From: Streptomyces massasporeus
GTDB taxonomy: Bacteria; Actinomycetota; Actinomycetes; Streptomycetales; Streptomycetaceae
Assembly (NCBI RefSeq): GCF_014648995.1
Contig: NZ_BMSE01000005.1
Location: forward strand, 1-64,000
Direction: 5' to 3'
DNA: 64,000 nucleotides
This document shows, piece by piece, positions 1 to 10,245 of the stretch. The notes beneath the pieces were generated by a model that did not search any database, had not been told where the DNA came from, and was given only the letters and a program-made list of their open reading frames with translations. How positions within the stretch are numbered: the stretch's first letter is position 1; every line of letters starts with the position of its first letter. The position numbers were made by a program, and so were the translations under genes.

Positions 1-1
1 C

Positions 2-40
2 ATGGTCACCCTCGCCTGCCTACTGCTCTGGCTGCCCTGA
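2..40 (+). CDS. C-terminal end of an unidentified gene (partial)
   Basis: An open frame enters from the left edge and stops at TGA 38-40. The last residues (MVTLACLLLWLP) are hydrophobic, as at the end of a transporter's last membrane segment. It is followed by the strong hairpin at 75-122. Nothing more can be said, and the frame could also be spurious. Confidence 0.3.
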   Translation: MVTLACLLLWLP

Positions 41-74
41 CTTTGCGGACACGACCTAGGAGGCGGACAGACGG

Positions 75-122
75 AAAGACCGTGCGCCCCCGTCCGCTAC
101 GGCGGGGGCGCACGGTCGCTTT
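75..122. terminator. Bidirectional hairpin terminator
   Basis: A perfect 15-bp inverted repeat (78-92 with 103-117, 10-nt loop) is flanked by an A-run on the left and TTTCC on the right. It can end the minus-strand membrane-protein gene on its right and any plus-strand gene entering from the left. Confidence 0.8.
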
Positions 123-154
123 CCCCGGTCGCCTCCGGGGCGCGCGGGTGAGGG

Positions 155-1147
155 TCAGCCGACGGCCGAGAGCTCCTGCTGTTCGGCCGCGGGCGCACTG
201 CCCGCCTTCCGGGCCCGGAGCGAGCTGCCGAGCAGTACGGCACCCAGGCCGAGAGTCGCCCACCAGGCCAGGGTCAGGGCCGGCCCGGTCGCCGCCGCGC
301 CGTCGAAGTACGACACCGAGCGCAGCAGCGTCGTCCCCGCGCCCGGCGGGAGCCACTGGCCGATCGCACCGGCCGGCTCCGGCAGCATCTGCGGGGCCGA
401 GGTGGCGCCGGAGAACGGGTTGCCGATCAGCATCACCACGGCGGCCCCGATGCCCGTGCCGGCGGGGCCGACCAGGGCGGCGAGTCCGGCGACGGCACCG
501 CCGACGGCCAGTGTGGACAGGCCGAGCACCGACGCCTCCGTCCACCAGTCGCCGCTGAGCGCTCCGAGCCAGCTGTGCGCGATCCCGGCTGCGATCACAC
601 CCACCAGGGCGGACGCGCCGAGCAGCGCGATCACGGCCCGGGAGCCGCGCAGCCCCAGCAGGGTGACGACCGCGCCCGCCGCGATGCCGGCCAGGGCGAG
701 CGGCAGTGCGGCGGCATTCAGCACCGCGCCGCGCGGATCACTGGCCGGGGTGGACACGACGTCGACCGTCTTGACCTCTGTGCCCTGGGCGGAGGCCTGT
801 TGGGCCATGGCCTGCTGGAGGAACTGGGCGACGACCGGACTGGCCGCGGAAGCGGTGAGCAGTTCGGGCCCCTGCGGTGTGACCACGACCGCGCCGTACA
901 CGCTCCGGTCCTCGATGGCGTCCCGGGCGGCGGCCTCGTCGGCGTAGCGGTGGATCTCGAAGGCGCCCTCGTGTCGCTCCAGTTGCCGCTCGACCTGGGC
1001 CGCCGCGGCGGGCGGTCCGGCCACGCCCAGGGGCAGGTCGCGCGGCGCGATGCGGGAGGCCGGCCAGGCGAAGGCCCGCAGGGCGAGGGCGGCCAGGACG
1101 GGCACGAGGACGACGACCGCGATCACATGACGGTTGCGGGAAGGCAT
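155..1147 (-). CDS. Membrane protein resembling YhgE/Pip-type or ABC-2 exporter permease
   Basis: A 330-aa membrane protein. It has one N-terminal membrane segment (about residues 7-25), an extracytoplasmic domain of about 130 residues, then five or so hydrophobic segments to the C-terminus. This layout is that of ABC-2/YhgE-Pip-like exporter subunits, but no ATPase lies next to it. ATG 1147 was chosen because AGGAG lies just upstream; the longer open frame has no ribosome site. It is divergent from a TetR gene 139 bp away, which is a common arrangement for a locally repressed efflux gene. Substrate unknown. Confidence 0.7.
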   Translation of the reverse strand: MPSRNRHVIAVVVLVPVLAALALRAFAWPASRIAPRDLPLGVAGPPAAAAQVERQLERHEGAFEIHRYADEAAARDAIEDRSVYGAVVVTPQGPELLTASAASPVVAQFLQQAMAQQASAQGTEVKTVDVVSTPASDPRGAVLNAAALPLALAGIAAGAVVTLLGLRGSRAVIALLGASALVGVIAAGIAHSWLGALSGDWWTEASVLGLSTLAVGGAVAGLAALVGPAGTGIGAAVVMLIGNPFSGATSAPQMLPEPAGAIGQWLPPGAGTTLLRSVSYFDGAAATGPALTLAWWATLGLGAVLLGSSLRARKAGSAPAAEQQELSAVG

Positions 1148-1250
1148 GAGGGTCTCCTGAAGCGAGCGGGACCGGAAGCGAGCGGGATCCGAGCTAAAAA
1201 GAAGGATCGTTCGTTTTGCTGTGTCCTCACCGTGCTCCCGTCGCGGTGTC

Positions 1251-1279
1251 TTGTCAAGAATGAATATTCGTTTTACGTT
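1251..1279 (+). promoter_or_regulatory. TetR-gene promoter with overlapping operator; probably leaderless
   Basis: TTGTCA (1251-1256) and TACGTT (1274-1279) lie 17 nt apart, placing the transcript start about 7 nt downstream, at or next to ATG 1287. Between the boxes is a 14-bp near-palindrome (1259-1272) with a perfect GAATATTC core. That fits autorepression by the TetR protein. TTGTCAA read on the other strand gives TTGACAA, which might serve the divergent membrane gene. Confidence 0.5.
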
Positions 1280-1286
1280 GGGGATC

Positions 1287-1928
1287 ATGGCTCGCGTGTC
1301 TCAGGAACATCTCGACGCCCGCCGCCGTCAGATCCTCGACGGCGCCGCGCTCTGCTTCGCCCGCAACGGCTTCCACGCCACGTCCATGCAGGACGTGCTG
1401 AAGGAGGTCGACCTGTCGGCGGGGGCGGTGTACCGCTACTTCAGCGGCAAGGAGGAGCTGATCGGCGCGATCGTCGCCGAGACGCTCGGTTCCGTCCGGG
1501 AGGCCTTCGAGGAGGCGGCGCGGCAGAGCCCGCCCCCGCCGCCGGACGAACTCGTCGCCTCGGTCCTCGGCAGGACGCTCGCCGCCCGTGAGTCCCTGGT
1601 CGTCGACGGCCGGCCCGCCTTTCCGCGGCTCGTCATCCAGGTGTGGACGGAGACGCTGCGCAACGAGGAGCTGGCGGCGCTCCTGCGGGAGGGCTACGGC
1701 TCGGTCCGCGCGGCCTGGGCGAAGGTCGTCGAGGGGTATCAGGAGGCCGGCATGATGCGGGCGGACGTGGCGCCGGACCATGTGGCCCGCACGATGATCG
1801 CCTCCGTGCTCGGGTTCATCGCCCAGCAGTCCCTCTTCGGCCCCGCCCCGGTCGAGGTGCTCCGGGACGGTCTGCGGGCCCTGATGGGCATGCGGGGCGA
1901 GGACCCCGGTGGATCACAGCTCGGTTAA
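1287..1928 (+). CDS. TetR family transcriptional regulator
   Basis: A 213-aa protein with an N-terminal TetR helix-turn-helix at about residues 10-55 (the [13 protein letters not shown] and GAVYRYF signatures) and an unclassified helical ligand-binding domain. ATG 1287 is chosen because the recognised domain starts there and a promoter places the transcript start at the codon; there is no Shine-Dalgarno. It probably represses itself and the divergent exporter-like gene through the palindrome at 1259-1272. The ligand cannot be predicted. Confidence 0.88.
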   Translation: MARVSQEHLDARRRQILDGAALCFARNGFHATSMQDVLKEVDLSAGAVYRYFSGKEELIGAIVAETLGSVREAFEEAARQSPPPPPDELVASVLGRTLAARESLVVDGRPAFPRLVIQVWTETLRNEELAALLREGYGSVRAAWAKVVEGYQEAGMMRADVAPDHVARTMIASVLGFIAQQSLFGPAPVEVLRDGLRALMGMRGEDPGGSQLG

Positions 1929-2041
1929 CGTGCCCGAAACGCGGTCCAATTAGCCTGCCGATCCACGCCACCTGGCACTTTGCCCCGTGGCCGCGGCAAC
2001 CGGGCCCCGCACGGCCCGGAGCGACGACTGTGAGGTGGGAC

Positions 2042-2344
2042 GTGCAACTGACCCCGCACGAGCAAGAACGGCTGCTGATCCACGTGGCGGCCGACGTGGC
2101 CGAGAAGCGCCGGGCCCGCGGGCTGAAGCTCAACCACCCCGAGGCCGTCGCGCTCATCACCTCGCACATCCTCGAGGGCGCCCGGGACGGCCGTACCGTC
2201 GCCGAACTCATGTCCTCCGGACGCAAGCTCCTGACCAGGGACGACGTCATGGAGGGCATCCCGGAGATGATCCACGACGTCCAGGTCGAAGCCACCTTCC
2301 CGGACGGCACCAAGCTCGTCACCGTCCACGACCCGATCGTCTGA
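2042..2344 (+). CDS. ureA: Urease subunit gamma
   Basis: A 100-aa structural subunit of nickel urease, which hydrolyses urea to ammonia and carbamate. It spans the whole family: the start [20 protein letters not shown], the LNHPEA segment, and the end [20 protein letters not shown] 2042 is preferred over upstream GTG codons because GAGGTGG lies 4-10 nt before it and family members begin with M-x-LTPHE. First of six genes in ureABCFGD; ureB starts 12 nt after its stop. The 113 bp separating it from the upstream TetR gene should hold the operon promoter, but I cannot pick one confidently. Confidence 0.97.
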   Translation: MQLTPHEQERLLIHVAADVAEKRRARGLKLNHPEAVALITSHILEGARDGRTVAELMSSGRKLLTRDDVMEGIPEMIHDVQVEATFPDGTKLVTVHDPIV

Positions 2345-2356
2345 CGGGGAGCCGCC

Positions 2357-2660
2357 GTGATTCCCGGAGAGATCCTCTTCGCCGACGGGCCGATTGCCTA
2401 CAACGAGGGCCGTGAGGTCGTCCGCCTCACCGTCCTCAACGCCGCCGACCGGCCCGTCCAGGTCGGCTCCCACTACCACTTCGCCGAGGCCAACCCCGGC
2501 CTGGAGTTCGACCGCGCCGCGGCGCGCGGCAGGCGGCTCAACGTCGCCGCCGGCACGGCCGTCCGCTTCGAGCCCGGGATCCCCGTCGACGTCGAACTCG
2601 TGCCGCTGGCCGGCGCCCGTGTGGTGCCCGGCCTGCGCGGGGAGACCGGAGGTGCCCTCG

Positions 2661-2668
<8 letters not shown>
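2357..2668 (+). CDS. ureB: Urease subunit beta
   Basis: A 103-aa beta subunit that packs with UreA and UreC in the urease trimer. Family signatures are present: MIPGEI at the start, the [11 protein letters not shown] stretch around residues 38-48, and the [11 protein letters not shown] end. GTG start at 2357 with GGGGAG upstream. Its last 8 nt overlap the ureC start, so translation of the two large subunits is coupled. Confidence 0.97.
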
Positions 2669-4382
<1,714 letters not shown>

Positions 4383-4392
4383 GGGTGGTCTG

Positions 4393-5067
4393 ATGTCGCG
4401 TGCAGCGCTTCTCGTCCTGGCCGACGGGCGGTTTCCCGCCGGGGGGCACGCGCACTCCGGCGGTGCCGAGGCGGCGGTCAAGGCCGGTCGGATCAGTGGG
4501 GCGGCGAGCCTGGGGGAGTTCTGCCGGGGGCGGTTGCACACGGCGGGGCTGACGGCGGCGGGACTGTCCGCGGCCGCGGCGCTCGGGATCGACCCCGTCG
4601 CGCTGGACCGTGCCGCGGACGCGCGCACGCCGTCGCCCGCGCTGCGGGTCGCCGCGCGGAAGCTGGGACGGCAGCTGCTGCGGGCCGCCCGGGCGACCTG
4701 GCCGTCCGCCGAACTGGACGCGCTCGGCAGGGAGTTCCCCAAGGGGGCGCATCAGCCGGTGGTGCTGGGGCTGGCGGCCCGGGCGGCGGGGCTGGGGCCG
4801 GTGGACGCGGCGTACTGCGCGGCGTACGAGAGCGTGAGCGGGCCCACGTCGGCGACCGTGCGGTTGCTGAGTCTGGACCCCTTCGACGCGACGCGGGTGC
4901 TGGCCCGGCTGGCCCCGGAGCTGGACCGGGTCGCGGACCGGGCGGTGGAGGCGGCCCGGAAGGCGGTCGGCGAGGGGGTCGACGCGTTGCCGGCTGGGTC
5001 GGCTCCGCTGCTGGAGATCGGCGCGGAGGTGCATGCGGCCTGGCCGGTGCGGTTGTTCGCGTCGTAG
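4393..5067 (+). CDS. ureF: Urease accessory protein UreF
   Basis: A 224-aa helical accessory protein. With UreD and UreG it forms the complex that carbamylates the active-site lysine and inserts nickel in UreC. It starts with the typical LLVLADGRFPAGGHAHSGG segment and has the KGAHQPVVLG and VSGPTSATVRLL stretches. It follows ureC by 10 nt. The gap to ureG is 132 bp, the only sizeable gap in the cluster, and holds a copy of a repeated element. No ureE is present, as is usual in actinobacteria. Confidence 0.93.
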   Translation: MSRAALLVLADGRFPAGGHAHSGGAEAAVKAGRISGAASLGEFCRGRLHTAGLTAAGLSAAAALGIDPVALDRAADARTPSPALRVAARKLGRQLLRAARATWPSAELDALGREFPKGAHQPVVLGLAARAAGLGPVDAAYCAAYESVSGPTSATVRLLSLDPFDATRVLARLAPELDRVADRAVEAARKAVGEGVDALPAGSAPLLEIGAEVHAAWPVRLFAS

Positions 5068-5100
5068 CCACCTTCCGAACGCCGTGCAGACCAACCCTCT

Positions 5101-5123
5101 CAGGGGCGCGGGGAACTGCGCGA
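5101..5123 (+). repeat. Dispersed intergenic repeat, copy 1 (inside urease operon)
   Basis: A 23-bp core (CAGGGGCGCGGGGAACTGCG then CGA) identical to copies at 23465-23487 and 27457-27479, all in the same orientation. GCGC arms flank GGGGAACT and could form a small hairpin. I recall this motif as a common intergenic sequence in Streptomyces. Here it sits between ureF and ureG. Confidence 0.75.
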
Positions 5124-5199
5124 CCAGCCCCCACTCACCCGCGCTCCACCCCGTACCCCATCGTCCGCAAAGCCGGGCCCGCCTCACCAGGAGTCGCAC

Positions 5200-5877
5200 A
5201 TGCACCTCGATCACGCCCACGACACCCCCACCGCCCTCAGCGCGGACGCCCACCGCCCCGACGGCACCCGCAGAGCGCTCCGCATCGGACTCGGCGGCCC
5301 CGTCGGATCCGGGAAGACCGCCACCGTCGCCGCGCTCTGCCGGGCGCTCCGGGACGAACTGGCGCTCGCCGTCGTCACCAACGACATCTACACACGCGAG
5401 GACGCCGAGTTCCTGCTCCGTGAGGCCGTGCTCCCGCCCGAGCGGATCACCGCCGTGGAGACGGGCGCCTGCCCGCACACCGCGATCCGCGACGACATCT
5501 CCGCCAACCTGGAAGCGGTGGAGGACCTGGAGGACGCGGTCGGGCCGCTGGACCTGGTGCTCGTGGAGTCCGGCGGGGACAACCTCACCGCGACCTTCTC
5601 CAAGGGGCTCGTCGACGCGCAGATCTTCGTGATCGATGTCGCCGGGGGCGACGACATCCCGCGCAAGGGCGGACCGGGCGTGACCACCGCCGACCTGCTC
5701 GTCGTCAACAAGACCGACCTCGCCCCGTACGTCGGCTCCGACCTCGCCCGGATGGCCGCCGACGCCAAGGCGCAGCGCGCCGAACTGCCGGTCGTCTTCC
5801 AGTCGTTGCGGAGCGAGGCCGGGGTGGCGGACGTCGCCGCGTGGGTGCGTGCGCAGCTCGCCGCGTGGACCGCGTGA
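5200..5877 (+). CDS. ureG: Urease accessory GTPase UreG
   Basis: A 225-aa SIMIBI GTPase that powers nickel insertion into urease. The P-loop GGPVGSGKT lies at residues 32-40, the nickel-binding CPH motif in [13 protein letters not shown] near residue 90, the ESGGDNL switch near 127, and the NKTD guanine motif near 170. The short N-terminus holds three His residues (2, 5, 7), far fewer than in His-rich UreG/UreE metal stores. Stop overlaps the ureD start (GTGA). Confidence 0.97.
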   Translation: MHLDHAHDTPTALSADAHRPDGTRRALRIGLGGPVGSGKTATVAALCRALRDELALAVVTNDIYTREDAEFLLREAVLPPERITAVETGACPHTAIRDDISANLEAVEDLEDAVGPLDLVLVESGGDNLTATFSKGLVDAQIFVIDVAGGDDIPRKGGPGVTTADLLVVNKTDLAPYVGSDLARMAADAKAQRAELPVVFQSLRSEAGVADVAAWVRAQLAAWTA

Positions 5878-6647
5878 ACGTGCGTACCGGGGCCGGGGTG
5901 CGGTCCCTCGCGCGGATCGTCGCCCGGGACGACGGGCGCGGCGGGACCTCGCTGCCCGTGCTGGAGAGCGACGGGCCCCTGGCACTGCGGCGCACCCGGG
6001 CCACCGGCTCCGAGGCCCGGGTCATGCTGGTCGGCGCGATGAGTGGGCCGCTCGGCGGTGACCACTTCACCGTGGAGGGGCGGGTGGAGGAGGGAGCGCG
6101 GCTGTCCGTCGGGTCGGCCGCCGCCACCATCGCGCTGCCCGGGCAGGCGAAGGGCGAGGCCCGCTACGACGTCCGGCTCGACGTCGCCGATCACGGCGAA
6201 CTGCACTGGCTGCCGGAGCAGTTGATCTCCGCCCAGGGCAGCGACCTGTACGTCACCACCCGCGTCGAGCTCGCGCCCACCGCCCGGTTCGTGCTGCGCG
6301 AGGAGCAGGTGCTCGGACGCGTCGGTGAGGAACCGGGGCGCCTCACGAGCCGTCTGACCGTGCGGGTCGCCGGCCAGGCCGTGCTCGACCAGGAACTGGC
6401 CTGCGGGCCCGGCGCGCCGGGAGGCTGGGACGGGCCCGCCGTCCTGGCGGGGCATCGGGCCGTCGGACAACTGGTCGTCGTCCGCCCGGAGTTCGCCGCC
6501 GAGCCGGTGGCCGCGACGGTGCTGGGGGAGGGGGCCTCGGTCGTACCGCTCGCCGGACCCGCCGCGCTGGTGACCGCGGTGGCGCCGGACGCCCTCAGGC
6601 TGCGGCGGCTTCTCGAGGAGGCGTTCGCGTCGCTCCCGCGGGCATAG
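5874..6647 (+). CDS. ureD: Urease accessory protein UreD
   Basis: A 257-aa scaffold that contacts apo-urease and passes nickel from UreG through UreF. It fits the UreD/UreH family by length and by segments such as [23 protein letters not shown], and [12 protein letters not shown] 5874 was chosen because it overlaps the ureG stop by 4 nt, the pattern for coupled genes here. It ends the cluster; no nickel transporter follows. Confidence 0.9.
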   Translation: MNVRTGAGVRSLARIVARDDGRGGTSLPVLESDGPLALRRTRATGSEARVMLVGAMSGPLGGDHFTVEGRVEEGARLSVGSAAATIALPGQAKGEARYDVRLDVADHGELHWLPEQLISAQGSDLYVTTRVELAPTARFVLREEQVLGRVGEEPGRLTSRLTVRVAGQAVLDQELACGPGAPGGWDGPAVLAGHRAVGQLVVVRPEFAAEPVAATVLGEGASVVPLAGPAALVTAVAPDALRLRRLLEEAFASLPRA

Positions 6648-6706
6648 GCGTCCGTAGAGCAGCACGGCCTCTCCGTTTATCGGATTGGCAAAGAAGGGTG
6701 TCCGGC

Positions 6707-6732
6707 CCTGTTGTCAGGGACCTCACAACAGG
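6707..6732. promoter_or_regulatory. Inverted repeat upstream of the aminopeptidase gene
   Basis: CCTGTTGT (6707-6714) and ACAACAGG (6725-6732) form a perfect 8-bp inverted repeat with a 10-nt spacer, about 45 bp before the start at 6778. The spacing suits a dimeric regulator; a transcript hairpin is also possible. Confidence 0.4.
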
Positions 6733-6777
6733 AAGGATCCTCCGTACTGATCGCAACGAGGTACGGGGAGGTCCCCC

Positions 6778-8379
6778 TTGAGGGGTTCGAGACCGAAGAA
6801 GCGGGTGGCGGCGCTCGGTTCGGCCGGCGCGCTCGTCACGGCCACGCTGATAGCCGGCGCCGTCGCGGCGCCCACCGCGAACGCGAGCGCGGGCAGCGGT
6901 TACGGCCAGGACCGCGAGGCCCGCGGCGCCGCGATCGCCGCCGCCCGGGCCGCGAAGGCCGGAATCGACTGGCAGGACTGCCCCGCCGACTGGAACCTGG
7001 CCAAGCCGATCCAGTGCGGATACGTCACCGTGCCGCTCGACTACGCCAAGCCCTACGGCAAGCAGATCAAGCTCGCCGTCGACCGCATCGGCAACACGGG
7101 CACCAAGGCCGAGCGACAGGGCGCGCTCCTCTACAACCCCGGCGGCCCCGGCGGCTCCGGGCTGCGCTTCCCGACCCGGGTCACCAGCAAGAACGCCGTC
7201 TGGGCCAACGCGGCCAAGGCCTATGACTTCGTGGGCTTCGACCCGCGCGGCGTCGGCAAGTCCGCGCCCATCTCCTGCGTCGACCCGCAGGAGTTCGTCA
7301 AGGCGCCCAAGGCCGACCCGGTGCCCGACTCCGAGGCCGACAAGCTCGCCCAGCGCAAGCTGGCCCGCGAGTACGCCGAGGGCTGCCAGGAGCGCAGCGG
7401 CGCGATGCTGCCGCACATGACCACGCCGAACACCGCGCGCGACCTCGACGTCATCCGCGCCGCCCTGGGCGAGAAGAAGCTCAACTTCCTCGGCGTCTCC
7501 TACGGCACCTACCTCGGCGCCGTCTACGGAACGCTCTTCCCGGGCCACGTGCGCCGCATGGTCGTCGACAGCGTCGTCAACCCCTCCCGCGACAAGATCT
7601 GGTACCAGGCCAACCTGGACCAGGACGTCGCGTTCGAGGGCCGCTGGAAGGACTGGCAGGACTGGGTCGCGAAGAACGACGCGACCTACCACCTCGGCAC
7701 CACCCGCGCCGCCGTCCAGGCGAAGTGGCTGGAGCTGCGCGCCACCGCGAAGAAGAACCCCATCGGCGGGGTCGTCGGCCCGGCCGAGCTCATCTCCTTC
7801 TTCCAGAGCGCCCCGTACTACGACTCCGCCTGGGCGTCGACCGCCTCGGTCTTCAGCAAGTACGTCGCCGGCGACACCCAGGCGCTCGTCGACGCCGCCG
7901 CCCCCGACCTGTCCGACACGGCGGGCAACGCGTCCTCGGAGAACGGCAACGCCGTCTACACCGCCGTGGAGTGCGCCGACGCCAAGTGGCCCACCAGCTG
8001 GCGCAAGTGGGACCGCGACAACACGCGGCTCCACCAGGATCACCCCTTCATGACCTGGGCCAACGCATGGATGAACCTGCCGTGCGCCACCTGGCCGGCC
8101 AAGCAGCAGACGCCGGTGAACGTCAAGACCGGCAAGGGCCTGCCCGGTGTGCTCATCGTCCAGTCCGAGCGGGACGCGGCCACCCCGTACGAGGGCGCCG
8201 TGGAGCTGCACAAGCGGTTCAAGGGCTCCCGCCTGATCACGGAGAAGGACGCGGGCTCCCACGGCGTCACCAGCCTGGTCAACCCCTGCATCAACCCCCG
8301 CGTGGACAGCTACCTGCTCACCGGCAAGCTGGACGGCGCCGACGTGACCTGCGCGCCGCACGCCACGCCGAAGCCGTAG
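6778..8379 (+). CDS. Secreted tripeptidyl aminopeptidase (alpha/beta hydrolase, S33/TAP family)
   Basis: A 533-aa exported serine peptidase expected to release N-terminal tripeptides from extracellular peptides. Signal peptide at residues 1-36 ends in ANA. The mature part has the oxyanion motif NPGGPGGSG, the nucleophile elbow GVSYGTYLG, and a C-terminal TAP-like domain with the aspartate in SERDAATPYEG and a histidine in AGSHGVT. TTG 6778 is preferred because GGGGAGG lies 7 nt upstream and the signal peptide starts there. Likely monocistronic, ended by the hairpin at 8405. Confidence 0.9.
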   Translation: MRGSRPKKRVAALGSAGALVTATLIAGAVAAPTANASAGSGYGQDREARGAAIAAARAAKAGIDWQDCPADWNLAKPIQCGYVTVPLDYAKPYGKQIKLAVDRIGNTGTKAERQGALLYNPGGPGGSGLRFPTRVTSKNAVWANAAKAYDFVGFDPRGVGKSAPISCVDPQEFVKAPKADPVPDSEADKLAQRKLAREYAEGCQERSGAMLPHMTTPNTARDLDVIRAALGEKKLNFLGVSYGTYLGAVYGTLFPGHVRRMVVDSVVNPSRDKIWYQANLDQDVAFEGRWKDWQDWVAKNDATYHLGTTRAAVQAKWLELRATAKKNPIGGVVGPAELISFFQSAPYYDSAWASTASVFSKYVAGDTQALVDAAAPDLSDTAGNASSENGNAVYTAVECADAKWPTSWRKWDRDNTRLHQDHPFMTWANAWMNLPCATWPAKQQTPVNVKTGKGLPGVLIVQSERDAATPYEGAVELHKRFKGSRLITEKDAGSHGVTSLVNPCINPRVDSYLLTGKLDGADVTCAPHATPKP

Positions 8380-8404
8380 TCGTCACCGACTCCGTTCGGT
8401 GGTG

Positions 8405-8432
8405 AGGGGCGGCCGGGACACCGGCCGCCCCT
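8405..8432. terminator. Bidirectional hairpin terminator
   Basis: A perfect 12-bp inverted repeat (8405-8416 with 8421-8432) with a 4-nt loop lies between two convergent genes. The minus-strand epimerase gene stops 4 nt to its right, so it can serve both. Confidence 0.85.
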
Positions 8433-8435
8433 TCC

Positions 8436-9467
8436 TCATACCGGCCGGGACGCGAACCAGGCGTCCTCCGCCGGGTAGGCGAAGAGGTCCGGGTAGGCGC
8501 GGGCGAGGGTGGGGAACGCCTCCCGCCAGTCCTGGCCGGACAGCCGGCGGACGAGCCACTCGACCGTCTCCGGCAGGCTCTCCGGGTAGGACACGACCGG
8601 CCGGTACCCCAGCTCCCGTTCCGCGGCCGACATGTCACACACCACCGGCAGCTCCACCGACCAGGGCGAGCTGCCCACGGAACCCTGCGGCGGCCCGTCC
8701 AGCAGGACGGTCTCCCTCTCCACCCCCATGACCGCGTCCACGGCGGCCCCGATCTCCGACACGGCCGGTGGCAGCGGATCGCAGGCGTTGAGCACCCGGG
8801 AGCCCGGCCGGGCCGCGGCCAGCCGGATCAGTTCGGCGATGTTGCGTGCCGCCGACGTGTGGAAGAGGCTCTCGCCCCGGAAGGCGAGCACCCTCCTGTG
8901 CCGGCCGTCGAGGTTGCGTTTGACGAAGTACAGCTCGCGGGGGAGCGGGCTGTACGGCCCGTGGATCGCGCCCGGGCGCAGTACCGTGGTGGGCAACCGG
9001 TCGCCCACCGGGCGGAGTTCACGCTCCAGGGCCACCTTGCGGGTGCTGTACGTGGCGTCCCCCGGCGGGACCGTGACCTGGTCCTCCGCGATCGGCACGG
9101 GGTACTGCGGGAGTCCGTCCGGCTCGCCCATGGTGTCGAAGCCGCGGCCCTTGCCGTCCTCGTACACCGACACGGACGACACCACCACGGCCGCGCCGAT
9201 CCGGTCGGCCAGGCCCGTCAACTGCCGTGCGTGCCGGGCCTCGTAGGCGACCATGTCGACCACGAGGTCGCAGCCGTCACCGATGAGCGCGCCGAGCGCC
9301 GCGTCGTCGTCGCGGTCCAGCCGCCGTGTCCGCACCTCGCCGGGCCAGTTCTCGTGCCGGGCACCGCCGCGCGAGGCGGCCGTCACCTCCCAGCCGTCCC
9401 GCACCAGCGCCTCCACCGCCGGTTTCCCGATCTGTCCACCCGCCCCGATCACCACAGCACGTCTCAT
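8436..9467 (-). CDS. NAD-dependent epimerase/dehydratase (extended SDR-like)
   Basis: A 343-aa Rossmann protein. The dinucleotide motif is GAGGQIG (residues 8-14, variant of GxxGxxG). VSSVSVYEDG is followed by a catalytic-type YSTRK, and LRPGAIHGPYS is typical of sugar-nucleotide epimerase relatives. The C-terminal region matches no reaction I know. Start at ATG 9467. It stands 58 bp from the next minus-strand gene, and its substrate is unknown. Confidence 0.75.
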   Translation of the reverse strand: MRRAVVIGAGGQIGKPAVEALVRDGWEVTAASRGGARHENWPGEVRTRRLDRDDDAALGALIGDGCDLVVDMVAYEARHARQLTGLADRIGAAVVVSSVSVYEDGKGRGFDTMGEPDGLPQYPVPIAEDQVTVPPGDATYSTRKVALERELRPVGDRLPTTVLRPGAIHGPYSPLPRELYFVKRNLDGRHRRVLAFRGESLFHTSAARNIAELIRLAAARPGSRVLNACDPLPPAVSEIGAAVDAVMGVERETVLLDGPPQGSVGSSPWSVELPVVCDMSAAERELGYRPVVSYPESLPETVEWLVRRLSGQDWREAFPTLARAYPDLFAYPAEDAWFASRPV

Positions 9468-9525
9468 GCAGCGACCGTAGATCGCCGGGGGCGGCCGGGG
9501 AACCTGCCTCTGCCGACAGCAGAGC

Positions 9526-10245
9526 TCACCTGAGGGGCATGCGCCGGAACCTGCGCTCCTTGGTGGCGGCGGCCTCCTCGGCCTTCACCACGGCCGCGTA
9601 CCGGTCGACGTACTCCTGCTCCGACAGGGAGAGGATGGCGTACATGATCTCGTCGGTGATGGCGCGCAGGATGGCCTTCTCGTTCTCCATGCCTTCGTAG
9701 CGGGAGAAGTCCAGGGGCTTGCCGAAGCGGATCACGACGGGGTGGACGTTGGGGATGACCTTGCCGGGCGGCTGTGCCTCGAAGGTGCCGATCATCGCGC
9801 AGGGGATCACCGGGACGCCGGCCTTGAGGGCCATGACCGCCACGCCGACCTTGCCCTTGTAGAGCCGGCCGTCGTGCGAGCGGGTGCCCTCGGGGTAGAT
9901 GCCGAGCAACTCGTCCTTGCTCAGCACGCCGAGGCCCTCGCGGATCGCGGCCTGGCCCGCGTCCTTGCCGGAGCGGTCGACCGGGATCTGCCCCGCGCTG
10001 CGGAAGAAGAAGGCCGTCAGGCGGCCCTTGAGGCCCGGGCCCGTGAAGTACTCGGCCTTCGCGAGGAAGGTGATGCGCCGTTTGAGGATCGCGGGCATCA
10101 GGAAGTGGTCCGAGAACGACAGGTGGTTCCCGGCGACGATGGCGGCGCCCTCCGAGGGAACGTGCTCCAGGCCCTCGATCCGAGGCCGGAAGACCAGTCT
10201 CAGCAGCGGACCCAGCAGTACGTATTTCAGCAGGTAGTAGAACAA
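9526..10245 (-). CDS. plsC: 1-acyl-sn-glycerol-3-phosphate acyltransferase
   Basis: A 239-aa PlsC-type enzyme that acylates lysophosphatidate at the membrane in phospholipid synthesis. Block I is NHLSFSD (the HX4D motif, near residue 40), block III is YPEGTRS, and block IV includes VPVIPCAMIG. TTG is the start at 10245, followed by a hydrophobic FYYLLKYVLLGPLLRL anchor. Several PlsC paralogues are normal in Streptomyces, so the exact acceptor is not certain. Confidence 0.88.
   Translation of the reverse strand: MFYYLLKYVLLGPLLRLVFRPRIEGLEHVPSEGAAIVAGNHLSFSDHFLMPAILKRRITFLAKAEYFTGPGLKGRLTAFFFRSAGQIPVDRSGKDAGQAAIREGLGVLSKDELLGIYPEGTRSHDGRLYKGKVGVAVMALKAGVPVIPCAMIGTFEAQPPGKVIPNVHPVVIRFGKPLDFSRYEGMENEKAILRAITDEIMYAILSLSEQEYVDRYAAVVKAEEAAATKERRFRRMPLR

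Noticed and set aside
6..1288. Long open frames on both strands over the exporter-like gene
   Set aside because: Arg/Pro-rich shadow frames typical of GC-rich DNA, no ribosome sites, opposite or overlapping a well-supported gene.
5068..5199. Promoter or small gene in the ureF-ureG gap
   Set aside because: No frame with a ribosome site and no convincing -10/-35 pair; only the repeated element is evident.
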